Made by a program: the position numbers and the translations under genes
Notes under the pieces: model-generated
The model's database searches: none
What the model was told of the DNA's origin: nothing
The model's input: only the letters and a program-made list of their open reading frames with translations
Source of the DNA: CAZKCK01 sp964552325
GTDB taxonomy: Bacteria; Bacteroidota; Bacteroidia; Bacteroidales; TTA-H9
DNA length: 36,565 nucleotides
Assembly: GCA_964552325.1 (NCBI GenBank)
Contig: CAZKHA010000017.1
Coordinates: 1 to 36,565 of the forward strand
Direction: 5' to 3'
Part shown: positions 32,572 to 36,565 of the stretch, in pieces
How positions within the stretch are numbered: the first letter of the stretch is position 1
Layout: each line of letters starts with the position of its first letter

Positions 32572-33211
32572 AGTGTAGCGCAAGGTTTTGACAAATCCTG
32601 AACTGATAAAGGCCAAACGGCTGGTTCTAATGGCAGGGTGGTTGTGATATTGCATCTTATAAAAGTTTTACTACTGTAAAAGTAAGGTTTTTAACCATAC
32701 TCTTGCACTGCGCAAACCTTGCTGAAGCCCAGGTATAACAAAATTTTTAGGCTCAAAACTCTTCAGATTGGGTGATTACTGGTTTAAGGCGCCTAGCATT
32801 CATATACCTGACTGAGGGATGGCATTAGCATTCTTTTAGAAACCCAATAAAAATAAAACTTACGAACAAATACTTGTACTTCAAGCACATACTAAGCAAT
32901 AAAACTGCCTCCAGTGGTAAATTACGGGTTATCGCATAGCGCTGAACAATAAAAATACTGCCTTTTTAATACAATTGCACCTAAACATGTTGCAGTTACC
33001 CAAGTATTTGTACTTTTACCCAAGAATATTGCAAGGGCTACTTAAAGCTAGGTGGCACATCCCACTTCTTTAACATGTCTTAGAAACACCACTTCAACCC
33101 ATAAGGCCTTGGCTAGGAATCGCAAACCCTACCTAATGAAACCAATAGACCATTTGTTACTAGATATTTGCTTTCACTAACTTGATAATTCTTTTTGTAA
33201 AACAGTGTTTT
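32572..33211. other. Intergenic region upstream of the two-component system
   Basis: No protein family is recognisable in 640 bases between the divergent starts at 32571 and 33212. It contains the 10-base inverted pair CAAATACTTG (32867-32876) and CAAGTATTTG (33001-33010), and the direct repeat TTACCCAAG (32996-33004 and 33016-33024). No good TAnnTTTG box was found on either strand close to the genes. Confidence 0.55.
32996..33024 (+). promoter_or_regulatory. Direct repeat TTACCCAAG, possible operator
   Basis: Two identical 9-base words 20 bases apart (two helical turns), about 190 bases before the sensor kinase start. The spacing fits a regulator binding one face of DNA, but no binding protein is known. 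Confidence 0.35.
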
Positions 33212-35632
33212 ATGAAACTTTACAAACCTTTGTTACTTGCTGTAATTTGTTTGTTAGGCATGGGCATGAATGCTCAAACGCCTCAGGTTGATTCATTACT
33301 AAAGGTTCTTAAAGCCGGGAAGAATGAAGCGAAGGTGGATGCTGCGGCGGAGCTTAGCTTTGCATTTTTTAGTATAGACCCCCATAAAGGGCTCCATTAT
33401 GGGGAAATGGCCATAAAAATGGCTGATTCGCTTAGGCTTGAAGGCGCTAAAAGCAAAGCACTTAACAATTATGGGGCTAATTGGTTTGTATTATCAAATT
33501 TTGTGAAGGCTCGCAAGGCATTCAAACAAGCCCTGGAGTTGGCCACAACCAATAATGATAGCATACAGTTGGCCATCAGCTATAACCGCTTGGGTGTTGT
33601 ATATGAAAGGACGGGAGTGTATGATTCGGCCTTGCTGGTTTTTAAACAATCGTTGGCCTTGAGCACTAAACTAAACGATTACCAGCGTGTTGGAAAACTG
33701 AACGAGAACATTGCAATGATACATTTGCATCGCGGAGAACTGAAGACCTCGCTGGTTTTCTTGCTTCGAGCAAAAACCTATTATGAAAAAGCAGGTTCAA
33801 AGGAAGCCATCCCCGCCCTACTTGGAAAAATTGGAAGGGTTTGTGCCGAATCGCACGACTACATAGCAGCCGAAAAATGGTATTTACAAGGCAAGAAACT
33901 AGCCCTTGAAATAAACGATTTTAATTCAGCAGGGATAGCTACCAATGCTTTGGGCATATTATACAAAACACAAAACTTATACCCGAAGGCACTCGCGCAA
34001 TTTCAGGAAGTTTTAAGGATACTTGATAAAACCAACAACAAAAACTTGCTGCTTGCCGTGTATAACAACATTGGGAATGTGTATGATAAAATGGGTGAAT
34101 CAAAAAAAGCCTTGGAATACGGCAAGAAAGCCCTCAACATTGCCGAACAATTGAAAGTACCCCTTGGAATTGCAAGGCAACAGGTAAGCCTAGGTTTGGC
34201 TTATAATACCTTGCAAAGCTATGATAACGCCTTGCGACTTTTTAATGCAGCTCTTCCAGTTTTGAGCAAAGCAAAAACCAACGCTGATTTACTAACGACC
34301 TATGAGGCAATAATAAAAGCAAGTACAGGCTTAAGTAATCACAAACAGGCTGTTACATATTACCAAAAATACAACAGTCTTAAAGATTCGTTACAACGTG
34401 AAGAGCAAAATACAGCCTTGGATTCGCTGCGGGTGAAGTTCAACACCGAGCAAACCATAAACGAAAACTTATTATTGGCGCAGAAAAACCTAGTGCAATC
34501 AAAAACCATATCGCTGCAAAAAACCATCATGGCTTCAGCCTTCTTATTTGCCTTTCTTTTAATTGGTTTTGTGGTATTCGTGATTCGGAGCAGGCAAAAA
34601 ATAAGAAGTGCAAACCAATTGTTGGCTGCTCAAAATGATGAGATTACAGCCAAGGCGCAAGAATTGGACACCAAAAACAGGCAATTGGTAGAACTGTCGC
34701 AGTACAAAGATTCAATGAACTCGTTCTTGGTTCACGACCTCAAGAATCCATTAAACACGATAATCAACGCCAATTGGGGCCAGCTAAGCCCACAAGAAGC
34801 CGAGGGCATAAAACATTCGGGGTATCGCATGCTGAATATCGTATCGAGCTTGCTCGACATCAGTAAGCACGAAAACAACATGCTAAACATATTTATTGCC
34901 GACACCCAAATTGCCCAGGTTATTCGAGATGCCTTTAACGAAACACATTTTCTTGCAAAGCAAAAAAACATACGAATCGCCTTAAAATTCCAAACCAATT
35001 TTTTATTAAAGGTTGATTCAGAGCTTATAAAACGTGTTTTGGTAAACATGTTGACCAATGCCATCAAGTTTTCGCAAACCAATGGTCAAATACTGGTTTT
35101 CGCCGAAGCCCTATCCGATTCAAACCTAAAGATCAGCATCAAGGATGATGGCGAAGGAATTGCTAGCGAATACCTTCCTTTTGTTTTTGAACGGTTTACA
35201 CAGGGAATCCCGCGAAATGTTGGCCTCACTGCCTCAACGGGCATTGGCATGGCTTTTTGCAAAATGGCCATCGAGTTGCATGGTGGTGAAATAGGAGTGG
35301 ATTCGGTACAAGGCAGCGGAACTACGTTTTGGTTTACCCTGCCTCTGGCAGCATTATACATTCAAGATAAAAACGCTTCGTTGCCTGATGATTTAGAGCC
35401 CAGGTCGTTTGCCCATATTCAACTTACAATAAGCGAGAAGGAATACCTGAAAGGCTTTTGCAAACAACTTCAACAACTAACTATTTACCAGCTATCGGAA
35501 GTAAAAGATGTTGTAAAGCCAATTGAAAGTTCCTCACCTACCATCATCTTATGGAAACAACTGGTTTTAGAATCTTTGGCTGCTTGTAACGAAACCAATT
35601 ACCACAAACTAATCAACATTTGCCATGCTTAA
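33212..35632 (+). CDS. TPR-containing sensor histidine kinase
   Basis: 806 residues from the ATG at 33212; a TTG 30 bases earlier is less likely because it would precede the signal peptide. Order: signal peptide (about 1-21), a periplasmic array of about seven or eight tetratricopeptide repeats (about 40-395), a membrane segment (440-458), a coiled coil, then the kinase: H-box SFLVHDLKNPLN with phospho-acceptor H508, N-box VNMLTNAIKFS (611-621), G1 DDGEGI (645-650), F-box FVFERFTQG and G2 STGIGMAF (675-682). After the ATPase domain about 90 residues (717-806) form a charged helical extension I do not recognise. It overlaps the response regulator gene by 8 bases. The signal sensed is unknown. 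Confidence 0.9.
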   Translation: MKLYKPLLLAVICLLGMGMNAQTPQVDSLLKVLKAGKNEAKVDAAAELSFAFFSIDPHKGLHYGEMAIKMADSLRLEGAKSKALNNYGANWFVLSNFVKARKAFKQALELATTNNDSIQLAISYNRLGVVYERTGVYDSALLVFKQSLALSTKLNDYQRVGKLNENIAMIHLHRGELKTSLVFLLRAKTYYEKAGSKEAIPALLGKIGRVCAESHDYIAAEKWYLQGKKLALEINDFNSAGIATNALGILYKTQNLYPKALAQFQEVLRILDKTNNKNLLLAVYNNIGNVYDKMGESKKALEYGKKALNIAEQLKVPLGIARQQVSLGLAYNTLQSYDNALRLFNAALPVLSKAKTNADLLTTYEAIIKASTGLSNHKQAVTYYQKYNSLKDSLQREEQNTALDSLRVKFNTEQTINENLLLAQKNLVQSKTISLQKTIMASAFLFAFLLIGFVVFVIRSRQKIRSANQLLAAQNDEITAKAQELDTKNRQLVELSQYKDSMNSFLVHDLKNPLNTIINANWGQLSPQEAEGIKHSGYRMLNIVSSLLDISKHENNMLNIFIADTQIAQVIRDAFNETHFLAKQKNIRIALKFQTNFLLKVDSELIKRVLVNMLTNAIKFSQTNGQILVFAEALSDSNLKISIKDDGEGIASEYLPFVFERFTQGIPRNVGLTASTGIGMAFCKMAIELHGGEIGVDSVQGSGTTFWFTLPLAALYIQDKNASLPDDLEPRSFAHIQLTISEKEYLKGFCKQLQQLTIYQLSEVKDVVKPIESSSPTIILWKQLVLESLAACNETNYHKLINICHA

Positions 35633-36461
35633 ACGGTACAAAATCTTATTGGTAGATGACATAGCCGAGAATATACAAGTCCTCACCAATTGTTTCGAAG
35701 AGCTTCATCCTGAGTATATTTTATACCAGGCTACCACTGGCAAAGCCGCCTTTGACCTTGCAAATAACCTAAAAATCGACCTCATTGTATCGGATTGGGA
35801 CATGCCGGGCATGAGCGGTATTGAGTTGGTTTCACAATTAAAAGCCAACCCAAAAACATGCAATATCCCCGTTATCATCCTTACAGGGGTAATGATGTCG
35901 AGCCTTGACCTTGATATAGCGCTATCGGCAGGAGCCTATGATTATCTTCGCAAGCCCGTAGAACGTGTTGAGCTTGCAGCGCGTACCCATGCTGCAATCC
36001 AATATGTAGAAATGCACCTGAAGCAATTGGCGGTCAAAAATTTGGAACTCGTTGAAAAAACGGCTTTGCTGGCTCGTTATAACCAGTTTAACATTGAACT
36101 GGCAAGCAAAATAGAGCAATTGATTCCGTTTGTTGACAACAAACCAGAGGCAAGAATTCTTATAGTGGATATTTTGAGCGATATAGGAGTGAAAACAAAG
36201 GAAACGAACTGGAGTCATTTTGAGAAAGCATTTGAGAACGTGCATCCTGAATTCAGCAAGAATATCCTAAATAGTTTTCCAAACATTACTCCTAGCGAAC
36301 TTAGACAATGTATCCTTGTGCGATTAGGAATGAACACCAAGGATATGGCATCCATCCTCTATCAAAGTGCTGAAAGCATCAAGGTAACGCGAAGCCGAAT
36401 TCGAAAAAAGCTGCAAATTGACAACGAAACCAATCTGCAGTCGTACTTGTGTATGTTCTAA
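35625..36461 (+). CDS. Response regulator with receiver and LuxR-like HTH domain
   Basis: Cytoplasmic partner of the preceding kinase. The 278 residues start with a receiver domain (about 4-125): acidic pair D11-D12, phospho-acceptor D57 in SDWDMPG, T87 in ILTG and K110 in LRKP. A linker helix (about 130-170) follows. The C-terminus (about 196-278) has the pattern of the LuxR-like output domain common in Bacteroidota: HPEFSKNILNSFPNITPSELR, then LGMNTKDMASILYQSAESIKVTRSRIRKKL as the helix-turn-helix. Eight bases overlap the kinase gene, so the two are co-translated. Target genes are unknown; the repeats upstream of the kinase could be sites for autoregulation. Confidence 0.92.
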   Translation: MLKRYKILLVDDIAENIQVLTNCFEELHPEYILYQATTGKAAFDLANNLKIDLIVSDWDMPGMSGIELVSQLKANPKTCNIPVIILTGVMMSSLDLDIALSAGAYDYLRKPVERVELAARTHAAIQYVEMHLKQLAVKNLELVEKTALLARYNQFNIELASKIEQLIPFVDNKPEARILIVDILSDIGVKTKETNWSHFEKAFENVHPEFSKNILNSFPNITPSELRQCILVRLGMNTKDMASILYQSAESIKVTRSRIRKKLQIDNETNLQSYLCMF

Positions 36462-36549
36462 CCAATTGCAAATAGGAGTTTTATAATATCTTCTCCATTC
36501 CTGTGACGCGTTTATAACCGAATGAACGCATATCCTAAAGATTGTAAGC

Positions 36550-36565
36550 CACGCAAATTTGCGTG
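36550..36565. repeat. Perfect 16-base palindrome at the right edge
   Basis: CACGCAAATTTGCGTG, 88 bases after the response regulator stop. It could be the stem of a terminator cut by the window end (any T-tract would lie outside) or a protein-binding palindrome. Confidence 0.45.

Noticed and set aside
32572..32655. Longer N-terminus for the SnoaL-like lipoprotein
   Set aside because: The extension would place 28 polar residues before a typical lipoprotein signal peptide.
33182..33211. TTG start for the sensor kinase
   Set aside because: The ATG at 33212 starts a standard signal peptide; the TTG would add ten residues in front of it.

Overview
The window is a chromosomal segment from a member of the Bacteroidota. 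Three things point there: the division and cell wall (dcw) gene order and protein features (a MraY of 417 residues with a long insertion, no murF or ddl in the cluster), many TAnnTTTG -7 promoter boxes, and families typical of the phylum (GlsA/GlsB-like aminolipid acyltransferases, a DUF6132-like protein, a TPR histidine kinase with a LuxR-type regulator). I cannot place it below phylum. No rRNA, tRNA, CRISPR array, transposase or phage gene was seen.

Layout. (1) Positions 34-12492, minus strand: a compact dcw operon transcribed mraZ-rsmH-ftsL-ftsI-murE-mraY-murD-ftsW-murG-murC-ftsQ, with junctions from a 20-base overlap to a 13-base gap. ftsA and ftsZ would be expected beyond the left edge. 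Two exact 15-base direct repeats with a GTGGGG core lie just upstream of mraZ and are the likely MraZ operator. (2) 12493-13049: an AT-rich divergent intergenic region with promoters for both sides and a potentially structured leader. (3) 13050-15456, plus strand: two acyltransferases resembling the GlsA/GlsB aminolipid pair, then the ribosome-assembly GTPase EngB. (4) 15453-17392, minus strand: carboxyltransferase and biotin carrier of an acyl-CoA carboxylase or decarboxylase. (5) 17600-21407: a YjbR-like protein, a small membrane protein on the other strand, the shikimate genes aroB-aroA, and a LutA-like cysteine-rich protein. (6) 21439-31707: a lipoprotein, a secreted putative glycosidase, a polytopic membrane protein, a large flotillin-like SPFH protein, a 42-base tandem repeat, a GH3 beta-glucosidase and a PhnB-like protein. 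(7) 31708-36565: a repeat-rich spacer, a SnoaL-like lipoprotein, and a TPR sensor kinase overlapping its response regulator.

Working together. The dcw operon makes lipid II from UDP-MurNAc (MurC, MurD, MurE, MraY, MurG) and supplies the septal polymerase and crosslinking machinery (FtsW, FtsI, FtsL, FtsQ). MurF must be encoded elsewhere. The right half is more accessory: carbohydrate breakdown, envelope functions and signalling.

The observations most worth checking are the four tandem beta-type modules in the SPFH protein, giving a vault-like domain order; the structured leader before the aminolipid genes, whose hairpin core resembles part of the distant 42-base repeat; the duplicated MraZ box; and the C-terminal extension of the sensor kinase.
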